The notes under the pieces are model-generated. The model worked only from the letters and a program-made list of their open reading frames with translations. It was not told where the DNA came from and did not search any database. A DNA stretch of 52,459 bases, taken from NCBI GenBank assembly GCA_040002995.1, contig JBDUDK010000049.1, forward strand, positions 1-52,459. Direction: 5' to 3'. The position numbers and the translations under genes are program-made. This document shows, piece by piece, positions 8,077 to 16,990 of the stretch (position 1 is its first letter; every line of letters begins with the position of its first letter). This DNA is from JBDUDK01 sp040002995 (GTDB taxonomy: Bacteria; Actinomycetota; Acidimicrobiia; Acidimicrobiales; Ilumatobacteraceae).

Positions 8077-9624
8077 GTGACCGGCATCATCGACCGCAAC
8101 ACCCTCGTTCTCGTCGTGGAGGGCTACCCCACTCGCCAGAGTTATCGAGCGGGTGAGGAGGTCATCTTCTGTTGCTCAGCCCGTGCGCCGTCGTACTCGG
8201 TCGAGGTCGCCAGAATCGGCGCCGCTCGCGAGGTTGTCTGGCATCGAGACGGAATCCCCGGCACGGGATACCCCACTCCCCCCGCCGCGTACGCCAACGG
8301 GTGCGACTGGCCTGAGGCATTCAGGATTCCAGTGGCCGACGAGTGGCGGTCGGGTTTCTACGAGGTGACGTTGCGGGGCGACGGCGTGGAAGGGCCAGAG
8401 GCCGAGAGCCACGCGTTTTTCGTGGTGCGCTCCTCTCATCCCGACCGCGACACAGGCATCCTGCTCGTGCTCGCGACGAACACTTATAACGCATACAACA
8501 AATGGGGTGGGAAGTGTCTTTACACGGGGGCGACGCAGGTCTCCTTCCTGCGTCCGATCGAACGGGGGTTTCTCACTCGACCCGACGAGCCCTACGACGG
8601 GCGGATCGCGTCCATCGAACCTGACGGCGACCCTGGCCACGAGCGGCTCCTCGACTACCTCGAGACGCACAAGTACCCGATGTGGTGCGCGTCGACGGGA
8701 TGGCACAACTGGGAGCGCCGCTTCGTGCGTTGGGCCGAGCGCAATGGCGTCGCCCTCGACTTCGCGGTCAACAGTGACCTCGAGCGTCACTCCGACCTCC
8801 TGAACGGCTACCGGGTCATGGTCAGCGTGGGTCACGACGAGTACTGGTCGTGGGGCATGCGCGACGCGATCGACGCGTTCGTCGAGCGCGGTGGCAACCA
8901 TGCGATCTTCTCGGGCAACACGGCGTTCTGGCAGGTGCGCCTCGAAGACGACTTCGAAAAGATGGTCTGTTACAAGGGCCAAGCGGCGGCCGACCCGGTT
9001 GTCGGCACCGACCGTGCGAACTTGCAGACGACGTTCTGGTCGAGCCCTTCGATCGGACGGCCGGAAACGAGCACGATTGGCCTGACCTTCACGCGCGGCG
9101 GCTACTCGCGCATCGGTCGCGGCACGCCACGCAGTTCGGGCGCCTTCACCGTGTACCGCCCCGACCATTGGGCCTTCGCCGACACCGGCTTGTGTTACGG
9201 CGATGCGCTCGGACTGGGCTCGTACGTCGTTGGGTACGAGGTCGACGGATGCGCGTTCACGCTCGACCGTGGCCTCCCCGTCCCCACGCACGAGGATGGC
9301 GCGCCGGCCGATCTCACGATCCTCGCGACGGCGCCGGCGCGTTTGCTGTCACAGACGGACACCTATAGCGAGATTCCGAAAGCGTTGTGGGCCGACCCCG
9401 ATGGCCCCGGCGATCTTGAAGGAGTGGCGACGGGTCTTTTCGGCGACGCGTCACCGGAGAACAAAGCGAAGGTCGCGCACGGAAGTGCGGTCATCGGCTG
9501 CTTCACGCGCGGCGCGGGCACGGTCTTCAACGCCGGCTCGGCCGACTGGTGCTATGGCCTCGAACATGATCCACTCGTCCAGCGCGTCACCCAGAACGTC
9601 TTGACGCACCTCTCAGCGCCCTAA
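8077..9624 (+). CDS. N,N-dimethylformamidase beta-subunit-like protein
   Basis: A 515-residue protein of the dimethylformamidase large-subunit family (DmfA2-like C-terminal domain). The characterised enzyme hydrolyses dimethylformamide to formate and dimethylamine with a mononuclear iron held by two Tyr and a Glu. Here the conserved blocks are LLVLATNTYNAYNKWGGKC, NSDLERHSDLLNGYRVMVSV, GHDEYWSWGMRDAIDAFVER and GGNHAIFSGNTAFWQVRLED, with candidate iron-ligand tyrosines in NTYNAYN and DEYWS. The N-terminal ~120 residues look like a beta-sandwich (YPTRQSYRAGEEVIFCCSA). It is shorter than the ~760-residue classical subunit and no small alpha subunit is nearby, so the substrate may differ. I chose GTG 8077 (GAGG four bases upstream) over an upstream GTG at 8020 inside repeat B. 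No signal peptide is seen. Confidence 0.85.
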   Translation: MTGIIDRNTLVLVVEGYPTRQSYRAGEEVIFCCSARAPSYSVEVARIGAAREVVWHRDGIPGTGYPTPPAAYANGCDWPEAFRIPVADEWRSGFYEVTLRGDGVEGPEAESHAFFVVRSSHPDRDTGILLVLATNTYNAYNKWGGKCLYTGATQVSFLRPIERGFLTRPDEPYDGRIASIEPDGDPGHERLLDYLETHKYPMWCASTGWHNWERRFVRWAERNGVALDFAVNSDLERHSDLLNGYRVMVSVGHDEYWSWGMRDAIDAFVERGGNHAIFSGNTAFWQVRLEDDFEKMVCYKGQAAADPVVGTDRANLQTTFWSSPSIGRPETSTIGLTFTRGGYSRIGRGTPRSSGAFTVYRPDHWAFADTGLCYGDALGLGSYVVGYEVDGCAFTLDRGLPVPTHEDGAPADLTILATAPARLLSQTDTYSEIPKALWADPDGPGDLEGVATGLFGDASPENKAKVAHGSAVIGCFTRGAGTVFNAGSADWCYGLEHDPLVQRVTQNVLTHLSAP

Positions 9625-9625
9625 C

Positions 9626-9682
9626 GCGCGTTCTCGCGCGCGAAACCGACACCCAGAGGCGGAAAAAGCGCGTCAGAACGCG
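9626..9682 (-). repeat. Palindromic repeat, copy C (inverted)
   Basis: Third copy, inverted relative to A and B. On the minus strand it reads GCGCGTTCTGACGCGCTTTT at one end and GGTTTCGCGCGCGAGAACGC at the other. It fills the 63-base gap between two convergent genes, so it may act as a bidirectional terminator as well. The outer GCGCG/CGCGC extension makes its stem longer than in A and B. Confidence 0.8.
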
Positions 9683-9687
9683 CCAAT

Positions 9688-10110
9688 TCACACTCGGGCG
9701 ACGTTGGCTTCTACGTGGAACACGGGGAGGTTCGTGGCTTTTTGCAACCGTCTGGGAACGTCGAGGCGCAACCACCTCGACAAGCCCCACGGCATCGTCG
9801 ACAGGATGATCTCATCGAACGTGCCGAGGCCGTCGCGTCGCAACACCGCCGTCGCCGCGTACACCGGATTGGTATCACCCACTTCGCCGTCGACGATGAC
9901 GCCCTCCGCGAAGAAGCGAGCACGCGCTTCGTGGAGATGCCGTCTCGCCTCCGCCCGCGCCCTGTGGTCTGTCCACACGAGGCTGTTGGCGTGGCGCTCC
10001 GGTACCACGAGGTAGAAGCGCGCCGGACCAAACGCGAGCCGGTCACGCAACGCGTGTAACAACTCTGGGCTGCCCAATGTTCTGTGGGCAATCACAAGGT
10101 AACGCCGCAT
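9688..10110 (-). CDS. Universal-stress-protein-like protein
   Basis: A 140-residue protein with a Rossmann-like pattern: MRRYLVIAHRTLGSPELLHA, then FYLVVPERHAN, then FDEIILSTMPWGLSRWLRL. It resembles single-domain USP-like proteins of actinomycetes that start with RYLV-A-x-T-L-G-x-x-E-L. No clear ATP-binding G-x2-G-x9-G motif is seen. The ATG at 10110 has a GAGGGG stretch upstream. It is the last gene on the minus strand after the PBP1-to-phosphatase operon, 93 bases beyond the phosphatase stop. A role in nucleotide binding or stress is only a family guess. Confidence 0.6.
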   Translation of the reverse strand: MRRYLVIAHRTLGSPELLHALRDRLAFGPARFYLVVPERHANSLVWTDHRARAEARRHLHEARARFFAEGVIVDGEVGDTNPVYAATAVLRRDGLGTFDEIILSTMPWGLSRWLRLDVPRRLQKATNLPVFHVEANVARV

Positions 10111-10203
10111 ACCCGCCCCTCTGAGACAACCGTTCTCGGAACGGTACGCGGTGTCCGGCCGCTTCGACAGATGGGCTGGCCCCCCATACGCGCTCGCGGT
10201 CGG

Positions 10204-10776
10204 TCACTCGATCAGATGGGCCGTCTCGTTGAACGTCGTGAGGGTGGCTCCATTTGATGTGAACGACACTCGACTTATCGACGCCGGATCGAGGCGCATC
10301 CGCCAACCAAGTTCCACGCCTACACCGAGCGCCCACACAATCGCCGCCTTTATCGGAGACACATGGCTCACCACGACGATGTCGCCATCGGCCGCGTCCA
10401 CGGCGAGCTCCTCGCAGGCCAACACCACGCGCGCGTAGAGGGCCGTCAGTGATTCACCGCCGGGAGGCGCGAACGCCGGATCGGTGCGCCATTGCACCCA
10501 TGTCGATGTCGGAACATCGGCGATCGCCATGCCGTCCAGGCTGCCGTAGTCGAGTTCGATCCAACGCGGGTCGACGACGGGTTCGCCGAGCCGCTGGGCC
10601 GTCTCGACCGCACGACGCAGAGGGCTGGTAATCACGCGATCGACGCGACCGAGACGGGCCGCGACACGATCCGCCTGACGCTGGCCGAGTTCGTCGAGTG
10701 GCGCGTCGGCCCGTCCCTGGAGGAGGCCGCGCGCGTTGACCTCGGTGCGCCCATGACGAACCAGGACGAGTGTCAC
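10204..10776 (-). CDS. Histidine phosphatase family protein (PGM-like)
   Basis: A 190-residue histidine phosphatase (phosphoglycerate-mutase superfamily), a cytosolic enzyme transferring phosphate through a phospho-His. The RHG motif is in LVLVRHGRTEVNARGLLQGR at the N-terminus. Other catalytic elements are ITSPLRRAVETAQ (Arg), WIELDYGSLDG (Glu) and VVVSHVSPIKAAI (second His). Members include cofactor-dependent mutases, alpha-ribazole phosphatase and broad-specificity phosphatases; the substrate here cannot be told. The GTG start overlaps the stop of the upstream membrane-protein gene as GTGA, so translation is coupled. Confidence 0.88.
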   Translation of the reverse strand: MTLVLVRHGRTEVNARGLLQGRADAPLDELGQRQADRVAARLGRVDRVITSPLRRAVETAQRLGEPVVDPRWIELDYGSLDGMAIADVPTSTWVQWRTDPAFAPPGGESLTALYARVVLACEELAVDAADGDIVVVSHVSPIKAAIVWALGVGVELGWRMRLDPASISRVSFTSNGATLTTFNETAHLIE

Positions 10777-11288
10777 GTCACTACCGAAGCATCGAGTCGC
10801 CCCGTGCGCAAGAACTCTGTCCGTCGCCCGGGATCATTCAGGCCGAAGCGGTACCAGTCCCAAGCAAGGATCACGGCACCGGCGAGCTCCATACCGACCG
10901 ACCAGAAACCCCGCTCCACGCTGGGCAGGCGGCCATCTCCCCACGACCCGCTGAACGGCCACCAGAACGATTTCGTGTTGACCCACGCACCGTCGAACAC
11001 CAAGTGGAAGAACATGCCGATGGGCAGCGCCAGCCACCGGCGCCGCTGCCCACGCCGGTTCGTCGTGGCCACCACCACGATCAGGAGCACGACGACGGCG
11101 AAGGACAGGGAGTGACCAACGCGTGCGCCGCCGAACCCGACGTCGACAACATCAGGGACGATCGAACCCAGCATCACGAGGCGATAGTCGATGCGAGGAT
11201 CGTGAAACACAAACGACACTGCAGTTATCGACGTGGCGAAGAACCACAGCAGCATCAGCGCACCAGCAAACGTCCGCAGTGTTCGCAT
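10773..11288 (-). CDS. Membrane protein, DUF457/metal-dependent hydrolase-like
   Basis: A 171-residue protein with about four hydrophobic segments (LMLLWFFATSITAVSFVF; LSFAVVVLLIVVVATT; LPIGMFFHLVFDGAW; VGMELAGAVILAWDW). The pattern of Asp/His residues beside the membrane (HDPRIDYRLVMLGSIVPDVV, GHSLSF, FFHLVFDGAW) is that of the membrane-bound metal-dependent hydrolase family near YdjM/DUF457, whose substrates are unknown. Start choice is open: the ATG at 11288 gives a basic N-terminus, while an ATG at 11255 overlaps the zinc-ribbon stop as TGATG. It sits mid-operon between the zinc-ribbon and phosphatase genes. Confidence 0.65.
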   Translation of the reverse strand: MRTLRTFAGALMLLWFFATSITAVSFVFHDPRIDYRLVMLGSIVPDVVDVGFGGARVGHSLSFAVVVLLIVVVATTNRRGQRRRWLALPIGMFFHLVFDGAWVNTKSFWWPFSGSWGDGRLPSVERGFWSVGMELAGAVILAWDWYRFGLNDPGRRTEFLRTGRLDASVVT

Positions 11289-11965
11289 TCGACGCGGGCA
11301 TCGGGCGGCTCACGACGGATCCGGTCGACCTCGCTCGCCGAAAGCGCGACATGACAGCCATCGCACCGCCCCTGCACCAGCCGGGCCAGCGCCACGCCAC
11401 CGAGACGAGTTCGCATCCGTTCGTACAACGCCAAGTCATCGGCTTCAACGTCGACCACCGCAACCTTGCGCCGCTCCTCGAGTTCGGCCAGCTGCGCTTC
11501 GATGGTGGTGTCGGCGTCGGCCACTTCGCTCCGCAGTCGGGTCGCTTCCTCGTCGAGGGGACCGCGTTCCTTGACCGCCGCTGAGATCTCGGCGTCGGCC
11601 ACCTCGACCACTTCCATGAGCTCGAGCTCGCGATCTTCGAGCTCGCGCTGCTTGTCGCGAAGCACAGCGAGCTCATCGTTGAACGCCTGGATCTCGCGCG
11701 GCACGCTGCTCGTGGTGAGCCGTCGGTCGAGCTCTCGGCCGCGCTTTTCGATGGAGCCCACATCGGTCTCGAGGCTTCCCTGTTTCGCGAGAGCAGTGTC
11801 TCGTCGCGCCGAGGCCGCCTTCTCCGATGAAGTAAAGCCGGCGATCGCTCGCTCGACCTCCGCCATGCGCACCCGCTCTGGCAGGTGCGACCGTCGATGG
11901 CGCAGCTGATCGGCCGCACTGTCGAGTACTTGGATTGCGTACAGCGTTTCAAGTGGCGTCGTCAT
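11255..11965 (-). CDS. Coiled-coil zinc-ribbon protein (zf-RING_7 type)
   Basis: A 236-residue protein: a long antiparallel coiled coil (residues ~15-180, rich in E, R and L heptads such as LAVLRDKQRELEDRELELM) followed by a C4 zinc ribbon (CDGCHVALSASEVDRI and CEHCGRLLVR). This is the widespread actinobacterial and chlamydial CT398-type family, a soluble protein thought to bind nucleic acid or act as an adaptor; the function is not established. Its ATG at 11965 overlaps the stop of the penicillin-binding protein gene as ATGA, so the two are translationally coupled. Confidence 0.85.
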   Translation of the reverse strand: MTTPLETLYAIQVLDSAADQLRHRRSHLPERVRMAEVERAIAGFTSSEKAASARRDTALAKQGSLETDVGSIEKRGRELDRRLTTSSVPREIQAFNDELAVLRDKQRELEDRELELMEVVEVADAEISAAVKERGPLDEEATRLRSEVADADTTIEAQLAELEERRKVAVVDVEADDLALYERMRTRLGGVALARLVQGRCDGCHVALSASEVDRIRREPPDARVECEHCGRLLVR

Positions 11966-14175
11966 GGATTCGACGATGATGACGTCGATGCCGCAACCGT
12001 GGTGGTCGCCGCTGCGACAGTCGTGGTCGCCGCCGGGATCGTGCTCGTTGTCGTGGTGGGGACCGTACTCGGCGGCGCGGTCGTCGACGGCTCCGGCGGA
12101 CCCCCCGCGCAGGGATACAAGATGTAGTCGGCGGGCACGAGTGGCAGCGACCTGGGACCACCCGGAACCAGGGTGGTGACAACGTTCACTTCCTGGAACG
12201 ACGTCGCCGGCAGCACCGAGCCGCTGGGGTCGACAATGCTGGTGTCGACGGGTTTGGCGACACAGTCGGTGCCCGGGAGAAACAGTTGCCGCGGGCCGCG
12301 GTCGGGGTTCGCCGGGGGTGCGGCGGGGAACTCCCCCACCGGACTACCGGTCAACACGGCGGTCATGAAGTCGTGCCACATCAACGCCGGGAACGAGCCA
12401 CCGGTCACCGTCGCAAACGGCCCGATATTCAGCATCGGCACCCGCCCCGTCGGTGCTCCCATCCACACCGCACTGACGAGATCGGGGGTAAAGCCCACGA
12501 ACCACGCATCGGCGTTGTCCTCGGTGGTACCAGTCTTGCCGGCCGCCGGGCGATCCTTCATGGCGGCGCGCGTTCCGGTTCCGCCCGTGATCACGCCGCG
12601 CATGAGCTCGACGGCCGTGTTGGCGACGCCCTGGTCGAGCACTTGCTGCCCGGGCTCTTGCGCGTGGTTGAACAGCTCGTTGCCGTCACGATCCACGATG
12701 CGCTCGATGAAGTACGGATTGTGCCGCACCCCACCGTCCGCCAGAACGCCGAACGCCGACGCCATCTGGAGGGGCGAAACCTCGAACGTGCCGATGCTCG
12801 CCGAGGGCACCGAGAGCATCGCGGACGTATCAACGCCCATGCGCTTGGCGACATCGAGTACATGATCGACGCCGATGATCAAGCCGAGGCGCACGAATGC
12901 GCAGTTGATCGAGCGCTGCAGCTGTAGTGCCACGGGTGCGATGCCACCGCTCGTGCCTCCCACGACATACGGCTTCTGCCCCTTCACCGGAAACGTGCAT
13001 GGTGACGTACCGTCGAGAAGGTCGTCGGGACGCACACCGGCCTCGAGCGCGGCGACGAGTACGAAGACTTTGAACGTCGAGCCGGGCTGGCGTAGGCCCT
13101 GGGTCGCCAAGTCGAAGTTGTAGCGCTGGAAGCCGGGGCCCCCTACAAGCGCGCGCACGGCACCGGTCTTTGGCTCGAGCGCGGTAATGGCCGCGGTGAA
13201 TATGGGATTGACCCCCGTGAGCTCTCCGTCGCGCGCCTGTTCCGCGGCGGTCTGCATCGCCGGATCAAACGTCGTGTAGATCTGGAGTCCGCCACGGAAC
13301 AGCGCGTTGTAGCGCTCCTGCGCGTTGCCGCCGAGGGAGGCGCTCGCCAGCAGCACGTTCTTGGCCTGCTCGACGAAGTAGGTACCCGGCTTGGGAGTCT
13401 CCGTCGTCGACAAGGGCCGATCAGGAATGGGGCTGACGTCGATTGCGTCGGCCTCCAACTTGGTCAGGCGACCTATCGCGACGAGGCGGTCGAGCGATTG
13501 ACCGCGGCGGGCCGTTGAACGATCGGGATGGCGGAACGGGTCATAACCCTCGGGATTGCGGATCAGTCCGGCGAGGAAAGCCCCCTCCGCGATGTTGACC
13601 TGTGACGCCTTCTTGCCGAAATACACCTCCGAGGCGGCTTCGAGGCCGTACGCCCCGTTCCCGAAGTAGACGGTATTGAGGTAGCGCTCGAGGATCTGAT
13701 CCTTGGTGAACTGGCGTTCGAGCCGCAACGCGTACATCGCCTCGCGAATCTTGCGGTTGGCATCACGCTTCGAACCGACGAGGGCAAGCTTGACGACCTG
13801 CTGGGTAATCGTCGAGCCACCCTGCAAGACCTCGCCCGCCGAGATGTTTGTGAGAATCGCGCGGATCAGCGAGCTGCCGTTGACCCCCTTGTGCTTGTAA
13901 TAACCGGCGTCCTCAACCGCGAGGACCGACTCGATCGCATCCTGCGACATGTCCTTGATCGACACCGGCTTGCGATTCTCTTCGGCCTTGAAGACTGCGA
14001 TGACGTTGCCGTTGCGGTCGTACATAACTGATCGTTGCGCGAGCGGATCGAGCTCGGGCAGCGATGAAGTCGAGTCGTGAGCCGTGGCGATGTCGACGAG
14101 ACGCGGGAAGATGCCGGCAACCACCGCCGAAGTACCAACGCCAGCGATGACGATGACAGCCTGGAGACGGAGCAA
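11962..14175 (-). CDS. Class A penicillin-binding protein (PBP1-type)
   Basis: A bifunctional peptidoglycan glycosyltransferase/transpeptidase of 737 residues. An N-terminal anchor (LQAVIVIAGVGTSAVVAGIF) is followed by the GT51 domain with catalytic Glu in LAVEDAGYYKHKG (~E88) and GGSTITQQ (119-126). The transpeptidase domain has the active-site Ser in GSTFK (~S366), the SIN motif (~422) and KTGTT (~547). After about residue 690 the tail is low-complexity Thr/Ser/Ala/Pro (TTTTSTIPAATTT), typical of actinobacterial PBP1 and probably within the wall. The annotated start is a TTG; another start slightly upstream is possible. It heads an operon with zinc-ribbon, membrane and phosphatase genes. 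Confidence 0.95.
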   Translation of the reverse strand: MLRLQAVIVIAGVGTSAVVAGIFPRLVDIATAHDSTSSLPELDPLAQRSVMYDRNGNVIAVFKAEENRKPVSIKDMSQDAIESVLAVEDAGYYKHKGVNGSSLIRAILTNISAGEVLQGGSTITQQVVKLALVGSKRDANRKIREAMYALRLERQFTKDQILERYLNTVYFGNGAYGLEAASEVYFGKKASQVNIAEGAFLAGLIRNPEGYDPFRHPDRSTARRGQSLDRLVAIGRLTKLEADAIDVSPIPDRPLSTTETPKPGTYFVEQAKNVLLASASLGGNAQERYNALFRGGLQIYTTFDPAMQTAAEQARDGELTGVNPIFTAAITALEPKTGAVRALVGGPGFQRYNFDLATQGLRQPGSTFKVFVLVAALEAGVRPDDLLDGTSPCTFPVKGQKPYVVGGTSGGIAPVALQLQRSINCAFVRLGLIIGVDHVLDVAKRMGVDTSAMLSVPSASIGTFEVSPLQMASAFGVLADGGVRHNPYFIERIVDRDGNELFNHAQEPGQQVLDQGVANTAVELMRGVITGGTGTRAAMKDRPAAGKTGTTEDNADAWFVGFTPDLVSAVWMGAPTGRVPMLNIGPFATVTGGSFPALMWHDFMTAVLTGSPVGEFPAAPPANPDRGPRQLFLPGTDCVAKPVDTSIVDPSGSVLPATSFQEVNVVTTLVPGGPRSLPLVPADYILYPCAGGPPEPSTTAPPSTVPTTTTSTIPAATTTVAAATTTVAASTSSSSNP

Positions 14176-14267
14176 CGCACGAACTTGAATACTCCGAGGG
14201 TAGTGGTCACCCCACTCGCTTCTCAGGGCAGGGAGCCGCCAAAGGCGGTCCTATTAGGGTGCCGGCC

Positions 14268-15194
14268 ATGGAGCAGCGACCCTTCCGATTCGGTGTGCAG
14301 GCATCGCGCATGGAGTCCGCCAAGGCGTGGAATGACTACGCCCGCCACGTCGAGTCCCTCGGCTACAGCGTGCTCACGATGCCGGACCACTTCTCCGATC
14401 AGTTGGCCCCAGTGCCCGCGCTGATGGCGGCGGCCGATGCCACGACGACATTGCGCGTCGGCGCGCTCGTGTGGGACAACGACTACCGCCATCCCGCGAT
14501 GCTGGCCAAGGAGTTGGCGACGATCGATGTGCTCTCGGACGGCCGTCTCGAAGTCGGCCTGGGCGCCGGATGGGAGAAAATCGACTACGACCGCACGGGC
14601 ATTCCGTACGATCGTCCCGGCGTGCGCGTCGACCGCTTCGTCGAGGGCGTGCGCGTGATCAAGGGCCTGTTTGCGGATGGTCCGCTCACATTTGCCGGCG
14701 AGCACTACACGATCACCGACTACGACGGGATGCCCAAACCCGTGCAGAAGTATCCGCCGATCCTGATCGGTGGAGGCGGCAAGCGCGTTCTCATGATCGC
14801 GGCGCGCGAGGCCGACATCGTCGGCATCAATGGCGACCTGCGGTCGGGGTTCGTCGGGCCCGAGGCCATAGCGTCGATGACGGCGGAGGTGGTCGACGAG
14901 AAGATCGCGCTCGTGAAGGCAGCCGCCGGCGAGCGACCGATCGAGCTGAACGTGAGATCGTTCTTCGTCAACGTCACCGACGACCGGATCGCCGTGGCCG
15001 AGAACATCGCTTCGATGCTCGGCTTCACGGCCGACGCCGTGCTCGCCTCGCCCTTCGCGCTCATCGGCTCGAGCAAGCAGATCTGCGACGATCTCCGGGC
15101 CCGCCGCGAACGCTGGGGATTCAGCTACGTGATCGTCGGGCCCGACGATGTCGAAGCCTTTGCTCCGGTTGTGGAGGAGTTGGCGGGCAACTGA
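14268..15194 (+). CDS. F420-dependent LLM oxidoreductase (MSMEG_2516-like)
   Basis: A luciferase-like (TIM-barrel) oxidoreductase of about 308 residues. The N-terminus FRFGVQASRMESAKAWNDYA, then VLTMPDHFSDQLAPVPALMA, and the internal GRLEVGLGAGWEKIDYDRTG match the F420 subfamily often annotated TIGR03621. The C-terminal region has PILIGGGGKRVLMIAAREAD, which holds the cofactor phosphate. It would catalyse hydride transfer between F420 and an unknown substrate in the cytosol. I prefer the ATG at 14268 (AGGG nine bases upstream) over the GTG at 14259. It is divergent from the PBP operon and 36 bases upstream of an amidohydrolase, probably one transcript. Confidence 0.85.
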   Translation: MEQRPFRFGVQASRMESAKAWNDYARHVESLGYSVLTMPDHFSDQLAPVPALMAAADATTTLRVGALVWDNDYRHPAMLAKELATIDVLSDGRLEVGLGAGWEKIDYDRTGIPYDRPGVRVDRFVEGVRVIKGLFADGPLTFAGEHYTITDYDGMPKPVQKYPPILIGGGGKRVLMIAAREADIVGINGDLRSGFVGPEAIASMTAEVVDEKIALVKAAAGERPIELNVRSFFVNVTDDRIAVAENIASMLGFTADAVLASPFALIGSSKQICDDLRARRERWGFSYVIVGPDDVEAFAPVVEELAGN

Positions 15195-15230
15195 CTTATC
15201 GCTCACCAAGTGGGCTTACGATGCGCGGCT

Positions 15231-16430
15231 ATGGCCACTGACACTCTGCTCGACGAAGCCCGCGACCTCCTCGACGACGCAGTCAAGCTCCGCCGCACGC
15301 TGCACCGTCAGCCCGAGATCGGTCTGGAGCTCCCCTTCGCGCAGGAGCGGGTGGTCGAGGCACTCGACGGTCTGCCGCTCGTGGTCACGCGCGGCCGCTC
15401 GACCACGTCGGTTACTGCGATGCTCACGGGCTCGCGCCCGGGTCCGACGATCGTTCTGCGCGGCGACATGGACGCCCTGCCGATGCCCGAAGACACCGGC
15501 GTCGAATTCGCGTCGACGGTCAAAGGGGCCATGCACGCGTGTGGTCACGACCTCCACACGTCGATGCTCGCCGGCGCGGCCCGCGTGCTGTCTGCTCGAC
15601 GCGGGGAACTCGCGGGCCGGGTGCTGTTCATGTTCCAGCCCGGCGAGGAGGGACAACACGGTGCGCGCTTCATGCTCGAAGACGGCCTCCTCGATGTCGG
15701 CGCCGACAGCCCGGTCGACAAGGCGTTCGCGCTGCATGTCACCACCATGTTGCCGTCCGGCTTTGTGGGACTGAAGGCGGGCCCGATGCTCGCGTCCGCC
15801 GACGTCTTGCGCATCACCGTCACGGGCCGGGGCGGTCACGCGTCGATGCCCCACACGGCGCTCGACCCGATTCCCGTCGCCTGCGCGATCGTGCAGGCGA
15901 TCCAAACGATGATCACGCGTCGCGTCGATGTGTTCGACCCCGCAGTGGTCACGGTCGCCCAGATCGTGTCGGGAACAACGAGCAACGTCATCCCCGAGAC
16001 CGTTTTCATACTCGGGACGATCCGCGCCGTGTCAGAGCGCACGCGGTCGCTGGTCCACGACGAGTTACGCCGCGTCTCGGAAGGAGTGGCAACCGCCCAC
16101 GGCGCGACCGCCGCCGTCGAGATCGAGGCCGGCTATCCGGTCACCATCAACGACCACGACGTGGCGTCGTTTGCATCAGGGGTAGCTCGCGATCTACTCG
16201 GCGACGATCACGTACTCACGATGCCGACGCCCGTGATGGGCGCGGAGGACTGGAGCTATGTTCTCCAGCGGGTGCCCGGTGCCATGGCGTTCTTGGGGGC
16301 GTGCACGCCCGGGCTCGATCCGAGCACCGCCCCTCCGAACCACTCCAATCGCGTCACATTCGACGAGACGGCCATGACCACCGGTATCGGCCTCTACGCC
16401 GCGGTTGCGCTTCGCCATCTCGCGGGTTAA
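15231..16430 (+). CDS. M20 family amidohydrolase
   Basis: A 399-residue zinc amidohydrolase of peptidase family M20 (hippurate hydrolase / N-acyl amino-acid amidohydrolase type). Motifs: RRTLHRQPEIGLEL, the RGDMDALPMPEDTG block, HACGHDLHTSMLAGAA (metal ligands), FQPGEEGQHGARFMLEDG (catalytic and bridging Glu) and the final metal His in NHSNRVTFDET. The dimerisation domain includes GRGGHASMPHTALDPI. It should cleave an N-acyl group from an amino acid or related amine. The start is the ATG at 15231, where homology begins. It is convergent with, and overlaps by four bases, the next minus-strand gene. Confidence 0.92.
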   Translation: MATDTLLDEARDLLDDAVKLRRTLHRQPEIGLELPFAQERVVEALDGLPLVVTRGRSTTSVTAMLTGSRPGPTIVLRGDMDALPMPEDTGVEFASTVKGAMHACGHDLHTSMLAGAARVLSARRGELAGRVLFMFQPGEEGQHGARFMLEDGLLDVGADSPVDKAFALHVTTMLPSGFVGLKAGPMLASADVLRITVTGRGGHASMPHTALDPIPVACAIVQAIQTMITRRVDVFDPAVVTVAQIVSGTTSNVIPETVFILGTIRAVSERTRSLVHDELRRVSEGVATAHGATAAVEIEAGYPVTINDHDVASFASGVARDLLGDDHVLTMPTPVMGAEDWSYVLQRVPGAMAFLGACTPGLDPSTAPPNHSNRVTFDETAMTTGIGLYAAVALRHLAG

Positions 16431-16972
16431 GGCCTCCGGTCGCGGTCGGCGCGTGACCCGCCCGGCAGGGCCATGACGACTCCTTCGCGCGTGATCTCTT
16501 CTAGGTCCGCCTCGTCACCGATCAGCGCCCAGGCCACCATGCGAGTGGACCCGCGCCCAAGACCAACTACGCCGGTCGTGCCTGTCGGCGCCTCGGAGCC
16601 GTGGAACGCAACAGCCCCGTGATCGGTGAACGAGCCTCGCACGACGAAGACATCGATCGGCGCCGCGGCGCGCGCTTCGTGTTCCTGGCCCAGCGCATCC
16701 GCCAGCACCGCGTCGGTGGTGTTCACGACGATCACCGTCTCAGGCGGTGGATCGAGGCGAGAGTGCGAGATCACCGCGGCCGCCTCGAGTTGTGCCTGCG
16801 TGATCCACCCTCCGCGCGGGAATTCCCGTGATGTGGCGCCAATCTGGTTCGCGGTTACGTCGACCGCATCGGTGCCAATCGTTGAGGGCCGCGCACGTCT
16901 AACGAGAAGCCGGACTACGACACCGACGGCGATGAGGACCGCTGCTCCCACCAACGCGATCGCAATAGGCAC
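16427..16972 (-). CDS. Hypothetical membrane-anchored protein
   Basis: A 181-residue protein of unrecognised family. It has an N-terminal membrane span (IAIALVGAAVLIAVGVVVRL) followed by an Arg-rich stop-transfer stretch, so the remaining ~150 residues should be cytoplasmic. The soluble part begins SREFPRGGWITQAQLEAAAV and contains ETVIVVNTTDAVLADALGQE and VFVVRGSFTDHGAVAF. The start is GTG at 16972 with GGAGG six bases upstream. It lies 18 bases downstream of the crystallin-like secreted-protein gene and may share its transcript. Confidence 0.6.
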   Translation of the reverse strand: MPIAIALVGAAVLIAVGVVVRLLVRRARPSTIGTDAVDVTANQIGATSREFPRGGWITQAQLEAAAVISHSRLDPPPETVIVVNTTDAVLADALGQEHEARAAAPIDVFVVRGSFTDHGAVAFHGSEAPTGTTGVVGLGRGSTRMVAWALIGDEADLEEITREGVVMALPGGSRADRDRRP

Positions 16973-16990
16973 GTGTCCTCCGGCCGGCCT

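Noticed and set aside
12000..12120. Thr/Ala-rich repetitive stretch in the PBP gene.
   Set aside because: It is the low-complexity C-terminal tail common in actinobacterial PBP1 proteins, not an independent repeat element.
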